Positions 39,501 through 49,855 of a stretch of DNA of 64,000 nucleotides are shown one piece after another. Source of the DNA: Stichopus chloronotus (Eukaryota; Echinodermata; Holothuroidea; Aspidochirotida; Stichopodidae). The translations under genes were made by a program, and so were the position numbers. The notes below the pieces were generated by a model. The model saw only the letters and a list, made by a program, of their open reading frames with translations. It did no database searches and was not told where the DNA came from. The stretch's first letter is position 1. Each line of letters opens with the position of its first letter. Location of the stretch: positions 12,234,643-12,298,642 of the forward strand of contig CM037845.1 of NCBI GenBank assembly GCA_021234535.1, read 5' to 3'.

Positions 39501-42500
39501 AGCTCTGTTGAAATTAGTCGTAGGATTGTATTTAATCGAGAAGACCAGTACAGAACTATGAAGGAGCAATGATGGGGAGTGAAAATTTTTAATAATACAT
39601 CCAATTTTGGTAGAGAAAAGAAGTAGACTCTCAAGGGAAAACAGGCCTACTGTACATGAACTGAAATATGTTTGATGCAGATGCGGCAAAGGTGTTCTGC
39701 ACCTTAACACATAATACTGGGGAATGTTGTGGGAATCTTACCGTACATACAGAAATTACCATTAACCCAGGAAATTTTTTAAACTGGATGCACTTTCTGA
39801 ATCATGAAGAGAGAGTTGCTGACCTTGCTGAAATTATCTCTTTTAACTCTCCACCTAGAAAAATCCTGTCCCTTACTGTACGAGACCCATGGTAGATATC
39901 TGAAAAGTGAACACAGGCTACAGTAGCTGCCATTTACAACTTGAGTAAGGAATTCTCTGAAGGGCACCATTTTACATCGTTAAGCATCTCAAGAATCAAA
40001 ACTTCTGCTCCCGCCACCTCAAATCAGTTGCTATAGATGTGACATGAAATGCTTTTGACACACATGTCATATGTTTTCAAACTCTGCACGTGTGGAGCCA
40101 GTCGTTACTGCACTTGGACTACATGATGAAGAATTCATTGTGTACTGTAGAGCACTCAGCAAAGGAAGCATAGCGTGTCAAGATTCGTTGCTACATTATC
40201 AATTTATATACGCTATGTTGCATAATTCCAAGGTCTATTCTAGCATCAAGCCTTTTCAAAGATATCTGTCAATAAGTTTGCATAAACTAGATAGCAAACT
40301 TGTTGAAAATACAATACAATAAAGGTCACCAGCTGTGTATGTTCCTGGCATGGAAGTTGGACACACAGTAGTTGTGTAGTGGTAGGTAAGTTTGCCACTC
40401 AAAACTCAAAAAATATCCAAACAATGTGAGTTTTAGATGTGCAGCATGCAACAAATATTACACAGCTGAACTGTACATCAAACTCTGTGGAGATTGAACA
40501 ACTACTGTAGCTGGGAGGAGCTCTCTGGAGATTTGCAGAACTGAAACCGATTAGTTTGAATCCTGTGGTTCTAATAATTTACAAGTTTTACTTTTCACTT
40601 ACCTGTCTCACACAACAACTCTACTCCTACTGTATCTATCATGCCAACAGCTAGTGCTGGCTCTAGACTCTCGTCTTGGTCCTGACGTTTGTAATTTTCA
40701 TTCTCTTTCTTATTTACACACGCAATGCTGCTGGAGCTCTGTACCCAACAGAGTTATGCACATCTGAGGACCTGCTTGCTACAAACGTCTTTAAATGTGG
40801 CCTAACCATGTGGAAAACACTAGATCTTTAAGCCTATAGCACGGTTGCTTGTGCACAGAGGACTTACACAGTCTTGTTTACTGTTCACCCTATTTGGTTG
40901 CTCTACCCCAAAGAAAACATGAACAAACAGGAAATTTTACGGTGCGAATTCCAAATGATCAAATCTGATTGGTTTCTTCACATTTTCAGAACAAATCATC
41001 CATAAAATAAAGACAAAGTTAAGATAGTTGGAAAAAATGTACAAGACCCTAGTATCAATTATAAATTGGCAAGGAACAACAGAGGGCGCAATCAGCTCTG
41101 TACAAAAGAAGCACACTGTGTGAAGTGATACACCAGGGTCTTAGCAACACTACCTGTATACTATCCAGAAATGGAGGCACTACTCAGGTTTAGATCAGAC
41201 TGAGTTGATGTATATGTTATAATGGTCTCATGCACTCTATGTCTTGTACATTGATGAGAGTGCAACTGTTGTGCTGAAACAGGTAAGTAAGTCAAACATA
41301 TACTGTACAACCCAACCAGACTTTCTGTTTGAGTTTGCAGTTTTCTTTGGGTTTTTAGTGTGCAAACCGGGGGTTTTTAGGGCAGAAAAGCTACTTAGTA
41401 AATCTTTCCGACATACAGTAGTACTTGTTTTGTGAAGGTTTGCTGTACATGTGCAGTAGCAACTTAAACACAGGTGTGTGCATTTTACGGATTTAGCATC
41501 ACCCTTCAGATCATAAGTTTCATGTTTATCACAGGTACTGTAAGCACCGCTCGTTTTCAAGAAGGACTGTATGTATTAATGTACTGCCTCTCATCTCATC
41601 TATCAAAACACTCCATTACAGGACAAAAACTCCACCCTGCTGAAAACAATGCCACGAATCGCATAAATTTGTGATATGACAACGGTCAAACTGCAACAAT
41701 CAATAATAACGACAGTTACTGTATGTACAGTGTGTGACAGTGATATATACAGTACAATGTGAGGACTGAAACTTTGGAGAGTGCATGAACCTTGAGCTGG
41801 CCTAGCAGTAAATGTGTCCAAACTGTCAGAAATTTGAGATGATCCAGGCAATAGCGTGTTTTGTTTCTTTTCTCAAGTTAATGTTTTCTGCACAAGCCCC
41901 CATGGTGTAATTAGCAGTGGACTTTTAGACAAAAAAAAAAATATTGTGTGAGCGATCTATTTTCAGATACTGTACGGCAAGTTGTTGTAGAACCTTGCAC
42001 ATGTACTGCACTGTACGCACTGCTTGAATAATATGTTATATGATATGCTAATGTGGGCTGTATCGTATACCACTGGTTTCACCCTCGATATCTGGGCATG
42101 CTTATTTAGCCAACAGAAGATTTTTGTTAAAGCAATTTTGCATTTAAGAGAGATCCACCAGGTCTAGTGCCTTCTCTAATCCCAGGCAAGTTGTTAGAAA
42201 ATCTTGCACATGTACAAGTATGCACTAGCTCATCAATATTGAATAACTTTACCACAAGATAATTAATACATGTTAATTGAATTTGGAGTTGTATTATATA
42301 TATATATGTACCACTAGTGCCAACCAACAGTAGATGCCTGGGCATGCTATTACAGTACGGCAGCAGAGATCAACGTGAAGTGCTCAGAGGATTGTATGGA
42401 TTGGAATACAACCATCCTGAGAGGCTCTTACTCTACTGTATCCATAGTGCAAATTTACATGACCTTTTTGTCGTGGGCACTTTTGTAAATTTTTTTTCTG

Positions 42501-45500
42501 TTCAGTATAAGCTGTTTACTGTACTGTTCATTTTGATTAAATTTGCAATGATTCAGATTCCTGTTTATAGGTTTTGCCATACAAGCCCACACATTCGTCA
42601 TACTGACCAGCCAAGATTCTTTTTTTTGGGTGTTAACTGGTCCGTCTTTACTGTACACGGATTGAACAAATTTTTAGTTCACTGTTGCAGTGCACTATAA
42701 ATTGTTAAAGGTTTGTTTGTGATTTAGTGACTCATATATATTAAAGAATTTTGTTAGGCCTGTAGTAATTATTTTTACTCCAGTGCAGTTTACTCAGAGA
42801 ACAATGCTGTGTGAAACAAATTTTTGAAAAACGTGAAAGTGGAAGTGAAACGTGTGCTGTATGGAGCATTTGCAGTGTCTCTGTACTGACTGCATGCTCA
42901 ATTGTACATTATACAGTAGTGCTTGGAATCAACACGGTGACACTCAATTTGTGCACAGCTCCCTTCACTTGCCTGGAACTGATTTTTTTTTTTGTTTTTC
43001 CTTGTGTTTCCTTGCATGTGTTTCCTTGTTATTCTTTTAAACAAAGTGATTGATCTACAGTACTGTACAGTATATTATTCTGCCACATGGCTACATACAT
43101 TAGACCTATACTGCAGACTCAGTTCTGCCAGTATCCCTACAGTACTTAAATTATGATGAATGAGTATAAGTCTATTTTAAATTGGTATTGTTCAAGAATT
43201 TTCAAAGGTTTATATTTCAATGTAGGTATACATACAGTATACACTCATATACTCATGCAGTATACTGTAGTGCAATCAGTCACTTTTCTGTTCCCCAGGT
43301 GCATCAGAGGTACTGAAAGTCATGGGGAAGTATACAGTACTGTATGTCTCAAGGGTGAGGTGGAAATGAAATATTCACACAATCAATATTTCATTCAGTG
43401 AAGAGATTTTCTCAGACATCAGGGTGGAGTGGTGATATTGCAAGCAGGTCATAGGATAATATGTGGGAGAAGCAGTATGTTTGGGAAAGGAAAAAAAAAA
43501 GGTTTAAATATGATGAGAATTCATATTTAGTCCAGGAATTGTTCATGTGAAGTTTGCTAGACATGTAGGCATACTGTATTCTGTGTTTGTATTACTGTGC
43601 AGTTTACAGTTAAACCGCGTTTATCTGAACCCTGTTTATCCGAAACCCTGTTTATCGGAATTGCCTGTTCGGGCTCGCAAAGCTGGCATCGTACGCATGC
43701 TATGTCAATTTCAGCATTCAACATTTTGTCTCTCTGTTTTGCTTTTCCAATCCACACCGATTTCTATTGCTGTACAGTAAAAGACAAGGATTTTTAATGT
43801 TTATCTACACCACCATCTTGAACCATCAAGCTTGAGAATGAATAAATAATATGAAATTACCCTATTTTTTGTGTCTCTTGTTCCTTAGTTGTTCATGAAG
43901 AGTCACAAAAGGGTCATTAATTCATACACAGGTTGCTAGCTAGTGTCAGTGCTGCCCAACAGCTGTTCTTTTCACTCTTATCAATGCAGTGATTAAATTA
44001 ACTTCTGTGTAGAAGAATGTCAATCACACTTAAAAGATAGGGTGTTAAAGGTGAGATGATAGACACATTAACACTTGAAGGAAAACCATTGCACAGCCTT
44101 CTACTGTAAATAGTCCTGATTATTCAAGTATACAGTAGTTTTTCAAATAAGAAGTCACCATTGGGTAGTACAATGAATTCATGTCCAAGAAAATATGACG
44201 TTTTTACGAATAGACTTTTTGTTCATCCGCAAGTCGCCATGTTGTTGCAAAATGATGTGATCGTGGCATCACACATGCACCTGAACATATCATGTAGCAT
44301 TGCTAGTGCATGTGATATGTTATACATTCCCAAAATGACGATACGCTGTTCAACTATGGCGGAAAGTTTGATGTTATATTTAGAGAGTTATATTTAGTAT
44401 AAAAAATAACACCATTACTGTTGTCACTGTTTGTAAATAAATGTACATTAAATGTCGGTTAAGATTGCAACACCCACTGCGGTTCCTAACAAGCTTGGGA
44501 GATGAGTAAGCTAACAAGCTTAAAATCCATGTTTAACTTTTGAAACACTTAGCCTTCTGCGGACATTTCATTTTGAAGTGTAGGTTTCATATGGTGAAAG
44601 ACAGGAAGCCCCTCTTGTACTGTCGTAGCTAGTGCTAGTGTTCCCTAAGTTCACTGGTAGCGATACTAACGGTTAGACAGTTGTCATTGTTAATTGGTGT
44701 GTTTCTCACTTTAAATCTCCCTTTTCCATATCGGCCAGTGTACATCCCGTTTGTAGGGGTAAATTTTTAACTATGCTTGGTTATTTTATCACAAAAATTT
44801 TGGAAGTGTGCTGTTGTTTTGGGGTGTATAATGTTAGTACTGTAGGATTCTGTGTGTAGGCTATGTTTCGTCCTAACTCTGAGCAAAGTAGCGTAACTCA
44901 AACGGACAATCATCGCCTACTTGTAAAATATCCTCCTTGAATGTTGAATCTAAAGAGACACACAAAAAAGTTTGAATCTTCAACAAATATTTATTTTTAT
45001 AAATGCAATGAAACAAATGACACAGAGACAACATATGACAATGGTTAATTTCACTTTATTAATAAGGGCATGCTTCACCCGGGACAGCAAATTAACGATA
45101 ACCATGAAACCCGTTTATGCGAACTTTCCCTTACTGGAACAACGTTTGGTCCCGACATGTTGGGATAAGCAGGGTGTTACTGACGTATCTTAAACTCAAG
45201 TGTTGAGCTGCTATATGTTTTTCAGCATGTATACTTTTACTGTATATACAGTACAGTACATTATACCTGCTGTTCATTTACACAGCTACACAGTAGGCGA
45301 CACAGTAGGCTACACTGGTACCTGCATTTTTTCATCAAGTATCATGATGAATATTAAGTTGAGGAATAAATTACATGAAGGTTTACTCTATGCTCAGCAG
45401 ACACATGTTTTCATAACTTCATGTAATATTTTTATGATGTGCATTAGATTTAATTAGCAAGCTTTTGTGTTTCTACATGTACAACTTAGCCTGCTGTACA

Positions 45501-48500
45501 GTACAGCTCCCTGCTGTACTGTATGTATAGCAAACTCAGTTTTACATGGTATGTAATATACGGTGTATATTGTGTGGAATTCCTCGAGCATCTGTAGCTG
45601 AGTGGTTGCATTTTCATCATACATACTTTGTATATAACTAAGACATTAATGCTTGATAAAAAAATATCTGTGCTGTAATTCAAAGCTGTCTTCAGATAGC
45701 TAAAGTGTGCAAGTCAGAGGGCATGTCCCACTACCCAACAGATGGAGACAAAACTTGATCAATTAATTGTATTGATGTTTGAACTCAGTGCATATAGGTC
45801 TAATGCTTACTCTTTTTTTTTTTTGTGTTGTCAGCGTTAATGCGGGATGGTTTTGGTCCTGATCCCCACTTTAGAGCCACAGTTGTGGAGGTCAAAACCG
45901 GTAAGAACGGCATCGAGGAGTCTTCAGATGGTACCCTGGTAGGCTTCATCTTCTATTTCTACGGTTACGATTCATGGAAGGGTCGTATGGCGTTTTTAGA
46001 GGACTTTTATGTGTGCCAAAATCACAGAGGTAGGTTGAGCAATGTTGTGCAATATCTCACCCCTTTACAGTCCTTAAGAACATATACCATGCAGTATGAA
46101 CAGTGTGCAACCATTCTTTGGTGGTTGCAGTATGTCTTTAAACTTACAGTCAATTTATGGCCATTGGCTTGAAAACATTTTTCAGTGGACAAATTCATGC
46201 AGTATACCTTGCTATAATTAGAATCTTTGGGGCTAGGGATGGCACCAGTTCCTGGAAAGTGGGGAGGGGGATGAAATGATCGCCACGGATAGCGGTTGTA
46301 CTACTGTGCATGGGGGTTGCATTGGTAGGTGGAAAAGGTCAGGAATTATGGTATCTTATTGATTGGGGGTTATATGATTCTCATAATGATTTAGAAAAAA
46401 AATTGTGTTCTGTGCATGTTATATGGTAAAATGTAGGCATATATCGAATTGAATGGAAGTTTATTTCTATATTCCATTACAAAATTAACGATACATATGA
46501 TAGTTGATGAGGAACATATTTTATTACAAGTTAAGCAAAAATTAAACAGCAGAATATACAGAACACATTATAATGGAAATAGAGGAACCAGAAAAAAGCA
46601 GCACTTTTTGAGGCTGATCCCTTTCTTAAGATACAAAACAAAATAAGCAAAATAAAGAAAAAGAAAGAAAAGAGAAGAATGACACGTAAGAATAACAAAT
46701 CATGAACAATGTATTCCAGGATTATAAATCACATTGAACTGTTACTGAATAGGAATTTGTTTAGTTTTTTTCTTGGATATGTAGACACAGTACTTGGGTA
46801 GGATTTAACCTCTTGACTTAGTGAAGTCCAGAAGTGCGCACCTGTGCTTGAGATTGAACAAGAGTACTTCTGGTATGTGGCTGATTAGTTTCTCGATCTA
46901 GTATTATAGTTGTGTTAATTTGAGTTGAAGGTGTAGAAGTGGTCAAAAGGTGAAGGAAGGAGGTCATAACGAGATTTGAAGACAAAAATGCCAAGCTGGT
47001 ACTTAAACAAGTCGTAAATTGGGTCGATCAGTTCACTTCGGTTTGTCGGTAAATTACTTAGCAAAAGATTTGGGCCTTTTTTATACCCGGCCTTTCCGAA
47101 GTCTACACCTTAAATATTGTGTGGCATGCATCTGGAAAAGAACTGGCTTCATTCAAAAGTTGCAGAGTGACACCTTGAACACAAAATACCCTGAGTTGTT
47201 GTCTCTATCTATTACCATTTTTGAGATGTGGCTGTTCTAAGTTTAATGAATGTATTACTGTAGTATGAAGATGTGGGGTCATGCTCAGTGTTGGTACAGT
47301 ATTATCTTTTGGTAGAGCCTATATATATCATCGCTTACTTTAATACTGGGTTTCACATTGGTAAGTGGCAAGTGATAGCAATATGTGGAAGGAACAAAAT
47401 AGGTACTTTCAAAACAAACCCTCTGGGCATATACTTTAGAATTCTCAGTTGTTTGTGAAATAAAGGTACAGTAGTAAACAGAGTATAATATAAGACATAT
47501 GAAGGGAGTTCCTCTCTTGATGTCATAAATTTGCATACTTAGCCAATGTTTATTCATGATACAGGTGTAAGACAGGAATAGTATTTGGCTGTTTTTAACA
47601 TTTTGAATGGTTAATATAGCCAACAACTGATTGTTATTTTCATGTCACACAACCCTATGATTTGTCTCCAAAGCATGCGGATGTTAACTAGCTTTCTTGT
47701 AGTAATAGGCTGAACAAAACAAAAAAAAGAAAAGAAACTGGTTTGCTGTGCAGGGTAGTGGTATTTGTGTTTGGAATACTGAATTACACTGAATTACTTA
47801 GTGATGGAATGTTTATAAAACTGTATAAGCTTGCATATAGTAAAGGTTATTTGATGTTCATTGATCGTTATCATTCGCTGTAGTGTTCAGACAGAACAGC
47901 ATCAACATACAGTTTTCTTCTCTACAGGTAAAGGCCTTGGTGCAGCATTGTTCCACCTCACTGCAAAGGTAAAATACATCCCTTTTGATGCAGGGAAGAT
48001 GCCATGCTCTGAAAAGGATACATTGTAGCTATTATTTGTGAGATCAAAGGGGGGGGGGGGGGAGGAAGAGTGGGCACTGATACTCAATGCAGTTGTCAAT
48101 CTCACTTTTGTTTCAGATTGTAGTCAAAGGTTAAAAGTATTTCTTAACATTAACATTGTCTTCATACAACTGAAAACGTTTATTGCAAATTCATCATGTT
48201 TAATAGCCTGCCCTGTTTTCTCTAGGGTGCTTCACTGTCTATTCCTTGTCTGCTTTTCTCTATACTCACCATATTCTACCTCTTGCTCACCTTTCAACTA
48301 CTATAGTGTTTCTGGTATCTCCCACTGCTTCTGCTCCTCTCTTTTATATCCTCCTCTACCTCTGCTACTGATCTGTTACCTCTTCTTCTTTACACTCTCC
48401 CTCCTTTACCTCCTGCTCCTCTACCTCTGGTTCTTCTGTTTCCTCTTCTTGCTCTCTTTTATCTTCTGTATTTGCTTCTCTACTCTCCCCTGCTCTCCTG

Positions 48501-49855
48501 TTAAAAAGTTTTGTCCTCTTAAAAACTTCCTCATCTCTTCCTTCCTCATCTACCTCCTGCTCCGTTACATACTTCTTGCTTCTCTTCCTCCTCTCCCTCT
48601 TCCTATCCCTCCTCTTTCTCTTACCCCTCTAGCTTTCACTTGATCCTCGCTTTTATCTACTTCTTGTTCCTTTGCTTTCCCTGCTAGTCTGTTTCATCTC
48701 TTCTTCAGACTGTTCTTCCTCTTCTCTCTCTTGCTCCTATACCCTCCTGCTTCTCTACTTCTTACCTCTCTTCTGCCTCCGCTTCCTCCTCTACTTTCTC
48801 CTCCTCCTCATCCTCTTACTCTTTCATTGATCCTCTCATTTATGCATTTCTTGTTTCTCTGCTTTTGCCTGCTACTCTGTTTTATCTCTTCTTCTGCAGA
48901 CACTGCTTCCTCTTCTATCTCCTGCTCCTCTACCTCCTGCTTTTCTTTCTCATGCCATTCTTCTTTCTCTCTGTTACATCCTTCTCCTTTTCCCCCCTCC
49001 TACTTTTTTGTTCCTCTTGCATTGCTTCCACCTCATTCTACCACTTGTTCTTTCCTTGCTCCTCTATTCCGTGCACCTTTACTGTCTCCTCAGCTGCCTT
49101 TGATCTTCTTCACTCCCATCTTCATCTATCTTCTTTTCCACTTCATCTTCTTCCGTTAACACCAAATCCATAGTTTTCTTTTGTACTTGCAAGACACGGC
49201 AAGCAGTTTGTGATCAGAGACAAAGGAACGGCAGGGGATACAATTCTCAAGACTTGTTAAAATGCATGATATCATGCTGTGGATTGGGTTTCCTTTTCTT
49301 TGTTCTGCTTCTCTAATACCACTCCCCCCGAACCCTGTTTCATCTTTTTTATTTGGGATGGAAGTAGGACCAATACATACATTTATTCTGTATCATTTTC
49401 AGATTTTTTGACGTTTACTTTAATGATTGAAACATATCTTGTTTTGTCATGATCCATCATGCAGTTGTCATGGTGAACACAGAGTCACAGAGTTAGCCAC
49501 CAATGATGAGTGTGGCATTTGAAATGTATCTGTTCTGTGAGACAGCAGGCAAATGCAGAACTCATAGGGAGGAATACTCTCGAAATCTGACATTTTTCCC
49601 CATTTCCTTTCCTATCAGCTTGCACACGATGACGGATGCCACTCGATGATGTTCTATGTTCACCATGACAACCACATCGCCCAACAGTTTTACAAAAAGA
49701 TTCTCGTTGACAATCTGACGCAGACTGAGAAGTGGGACCTCATGGAGCTCAGCAACGAGCACTTCCCCAGTTATGCCGCTAGCCCGCTAAAACTGAGAGA
49801 CAATGTGTATTTGGAGGAGGGGTTCAGGATATACCAACCACAACTTAGCCAGTAA
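24436..49855 (+). CDS. SAT: Diamine acetyltransferase (SSAT/SAT family), complete 4-exon gene
   Basis: GNAT-fold spermidine/spermine N1-acetyltransferases transfer acetyl from acetyl-CoA to polyamines (or thialysine in SAT2-like members), controlling polyamine turnover in the cytosol. Exons are 24436-24553, 45835-46029, 47928-47968 and 49619-49855; junction phases are 1, 1 and 0, and all match, giving 196 codons. Diagnostic segments in order: DCKEILRLIQELA near the N-terminus, RDGFG, VGFIFYFYGYDSWKGR, LEDFYV (94-99), the acetyl-CoA loop R104-G105-K106-G107-L108-G109, SMMFYV and the QQFYKK block with Tyr143 at the position of the SSAT catalytic tyrosine. The start has a good context (gatccATGG). 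Vertebrate SAT1/SAT2 have about 170 residues; the extra length is a C-terminal tail of about 20. Polyamine versus thialysine preference cannot be told from sequence alone. Confidence 0.95.
25405..25615 (+). mobile_element. Truncated copy of the TTAA-type MITE family
   Basis: AAAGGGCTCATTG..TTGTG.GTTTTGAAATT, then CTTCACATACTA, and finally TTGTGACCAGACA.TTTCACAT, match the same order of blocks in the element at 32976-33336. The right inverted end is missing. Confidence 0.6.
25728..26627 (-). mobile_element. 5-prime-truncated LINE (non-LTR retrotransposon) insertion
   Basis: Flanked by the 11-bp direct repeat GTGTGTACAGT at 25717-25727 and 26628-26638, consistent with target-site duplication. 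Read on the minus strand, it enters within the reverse-transcriptase C-terminal region and ends in a 3-prime UTR with GGAAATAAAC. Truncation at the 5-prime end is usual for LINEs. It interrupts the GT-rich leader of the surrounding Helentron-like element, so it is the younger of the two. Confidence 0.8.
26106..26618 (-). pseudogene. LINE reverse transcriptase, C-terminal fragment
   Basis: An open frame on the minus strand, beginning HKASQFLNTKTLYTLY and continuing with IFLPYLNYCSEGWGNTYKSN and QKRAIRIV, then GVLMFKAYHMLLP, RYNTRQKN and GVKLWNSL. This order is characteristic of the region after the catalytic core in CR1/L2/Jockey-type elements. Catalytic YxDD is absent, so the fragment is inactive although its frame is intact to the stop at 26106. 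Confidence 0.85.
26640..27860 (+). repeat. Tandem repeat core with AGGTCA half-sites (about 145-bp period), array 1
   Basis: The segment GGTCATTT recurs at 26760, 26903, 27047, 27189 and 27337 (spacings 143, 144, 142, 148), with further diverged units to about 27.8 kb. Perfect AGGTCAAAGGTCA occurs at 27181-27193 and 27781-27793; several other units differ by one base. Confidence 0.9.
28620..28870 (+). other. Unassigned GC-richer, exon-like segment in SSAT intron 1
   Basis: Stands out from AT-rich surroundings. It has an open frame on the plus strand (ending at 28851) and another on the minus strand; neither has a recognisable domain. A plus-strand AATAAA near 29363 would fit a terminal exon or a retroposed transcript. 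Coding status is unknown. Confidence 0.3.
30702..31756 (+). mobile_element. Helentron-like non-autonomous element, copy 2
   Basis: Left end GATTCCTG with a small hairpin (GATTCC..GGAATC) at 30702, then a GT-rich tract. About six tandem units follow, with AGGTCAAAGGTCA (perfect at 30902-30914), AACCTTGTAAACA and ATCTCAAGAAGGGTAAC. The right end GCAAGGAATC (31724-31733) is followed by the hairpin AAGCCTTTTGGCT and CTCTGGTT. The terminal 60 bp before the hairpin match copy 1 nearly base for base (TTTGTTATAATATAACCA). Confidence 0.75.
32230..33498. mobile_element. hAT-like non-autonomous DNA transposon
   Basis: Terminal inverted repeats CAGGGCTGGA (left) and CAGGGCTAGA (right, inverse), matching in 9 of 10 positions and of the CAGGG type common in hAT elements. 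Flanking 8-bp sequences CTGATGAC (32222-32229) and CTAATGAC (33499-33506) match in 7 of 8, the target-duplication length of hAT. Both ends are rich in GAGTC/GACTC motifs. There is no transposase frame. A MITE is nested at 32976-33333. Confidence 0.8.
32976..33333. mobile_element. TTAA-flanked MITE nested in the hAT-like element
   Basis: Left end TTAA then AGAGGCTCATTGAGTTG (from 32976). The right end is the inverse, CAACTCAATGAGCCCCT then TTAA (to 33333), with one mismatch in 17. Duplicated TTAA is the target of piggyBac- and Kolobok-like transposases. Length is about 358 bp, with no coding capacity. Confidence 0.8.
34519..34538. repeat. AG dinucleotide microsatellite
   Basis: Short run of alternating AG ending in gcgcgc. 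Confidence 0.85.
34800..35660 (+). other. Unassigned GC-rich segment with overlapping open frames
   Basis: Locally GC-rich. Open frames at 34800-35174 and 35129-35398 overlap in different plus frames, with a further Asp/Glu/Pro-rich frame toward 35660. Neither product shows a domain I recognise. Pro-, Ser- and Trp-rich composition and shifted frames would fit a decayed retroelement gag, but this is a guess. It ends near a C run and a purine-rich AGGGGGACA. Confidence 0.3.
43607..45182. mobile_element. Possible pogo/Tigger-like element (ends only)
   Basis: The left end CAGTTAAACCGCGTTTATC follows TA at 43605. The inverse of the right end reads CAGTAACACCCTGCTTATCC (ending 45182). Both share the CAGT..ACC..G.TTATC pattern of Tigger/pogo termini, and both continue with further TTTATCCG-like or TTTATGCG-like copies inside. 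The right TA duplication is not intact and no transposase was found. Confidence 0.45.
45835..46029 (+). CDS. SAT: SSAT exon 2
   Basis: Follows an acceptor with a long T tract (ttttttttttttgtgttgtcag) and ends at gtaggt. It completes codon 40 and encodes residues 41-104 plus one base, including LMRDGFGPDPHF, VGFIFYFYGYDSW and LEDFYV, the central beta sheet of the GNAT fold. Confidence 0.95.
46030..47927 (+). other. SSAT intron 2
   Basis: 1.9-kb phase-1 intron. It contains a decayed LINE fragment on the minus strand (46450-47002); otherwise AT-rich sequence without recognisable features. Confidence 0.85.
46450..47002 (-). pseudogene. Decayed LINE fragment (reverse transcriptase C-terminus and 3-prime UTR)
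   Basis: Minus-strand translation from 47002 reads IYDLFKYQLGIFVFKSRY, then DLLPSPFDHFY, a stop, HNYNTRSRN, a stop, and STGAHFWTSLSQEVKS, then KKLNKFLFS. This is the classic C-terminal order of non-LTR reverse transcriptases. Two in-frame stops mark it as dead. Its 3-prime UTR ends near 46450 with GGAAATAAACTTCCATTC, like the end of the LINE at 25.7-26.6 kb, so the two may be relatives. Confidence 0.8.
47928..47968 (+). CDS. SAT: SSAT exon 3 (41-bp micro-exon)
   Basis: After acceptor cttctctacag, two bases complete Gly105, then codons for KGLGAALFHLTAK, ending at gtaaaa in phase 0. This tiny exon supplies the acetyl-CoA pyrophosphate-binding loop, so skipping it would remove the cofactor site and, at 41 bp, shift the frame. 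Confidence 0.95.
47969..49618 (+). other. SSAT intron 3 with long pyrimidine tract
   Basis: 1.65-kb phase-0 intron. A 14-base G run lies at 48049-48062, and about 0.9 kb of C/T-rich sequence at 48230-49160. The mammalian SAT1 intron at a similar place holds a polyamine-regulated poison exon; no such exon could be identified here. Confidence 0.85.
48230..49160 (+). repeat. Pyrimidine-rich low-complexity tract
   Basis: Built from irregular TCTCCTCCT-, CTCCTGCTCCTCTACC- and CTTCTTC-like words with few purines over about 930 bp. Ser/Leu/Pro-rich open frames here are composition artefacts. Confidence 0.95.
49619..49855 (+). CDS. SAT: SSAT exon 4 (terminal)
   Basis: After acceptor tttcctatcag. 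Encodes residues 119-196: LAHDDGCHSMMFYV, then QQFYKK with Tyr143, then TEKWDLMELS and a C-terminal tail ending QPQLSQ before TAA. The tail after residue 175 goes beyond the usual SSAT end. Confidence 0.95.
   Translation, partial: LAHDDGCHSMMFYVHHDNHIAQQFYKKILVDNLTQTEKWDLMELSNEHFPSYAASPLKLRDNVYLEEGFRIYQPQLSQ

Larger units (their letters stand above)
24554..45834 (+). other. SSAT intron 1 (21.3 kb), transposable-element rich
   Basis: A phase-1 intron from gtgagt to a T-rich acceptor (tgtgttgtcag). It holds a MITE fragment (25405-25615), two Helentron-like elements, a LINE insertion, a hAT-like element with a nested MITE, a pogo/Tigger-like pair of ends and a very high frequency of the words TACTGTA and TACAGTA. 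Two GC-richer exon-like stretches (28620-28870 and 34800-35660) remain unassigned. Other open frames are short and unconvincing. Confidence 0.85.

Noticed and set aside
45585..45620. TAGCTGAGTGGTTG, like the D-arm region of a tRNA
   Set aside because: No acceptor stem, anticodon arm or TTC arm could be found around it.
48038..49173. Long Leu/Ser/Pro/Phe-rich open frames resembling membrane proteins
   Set aside because: They follow from the pyrimidine tract in SSAT intron 3; no start context, domain or splice logic supports them.
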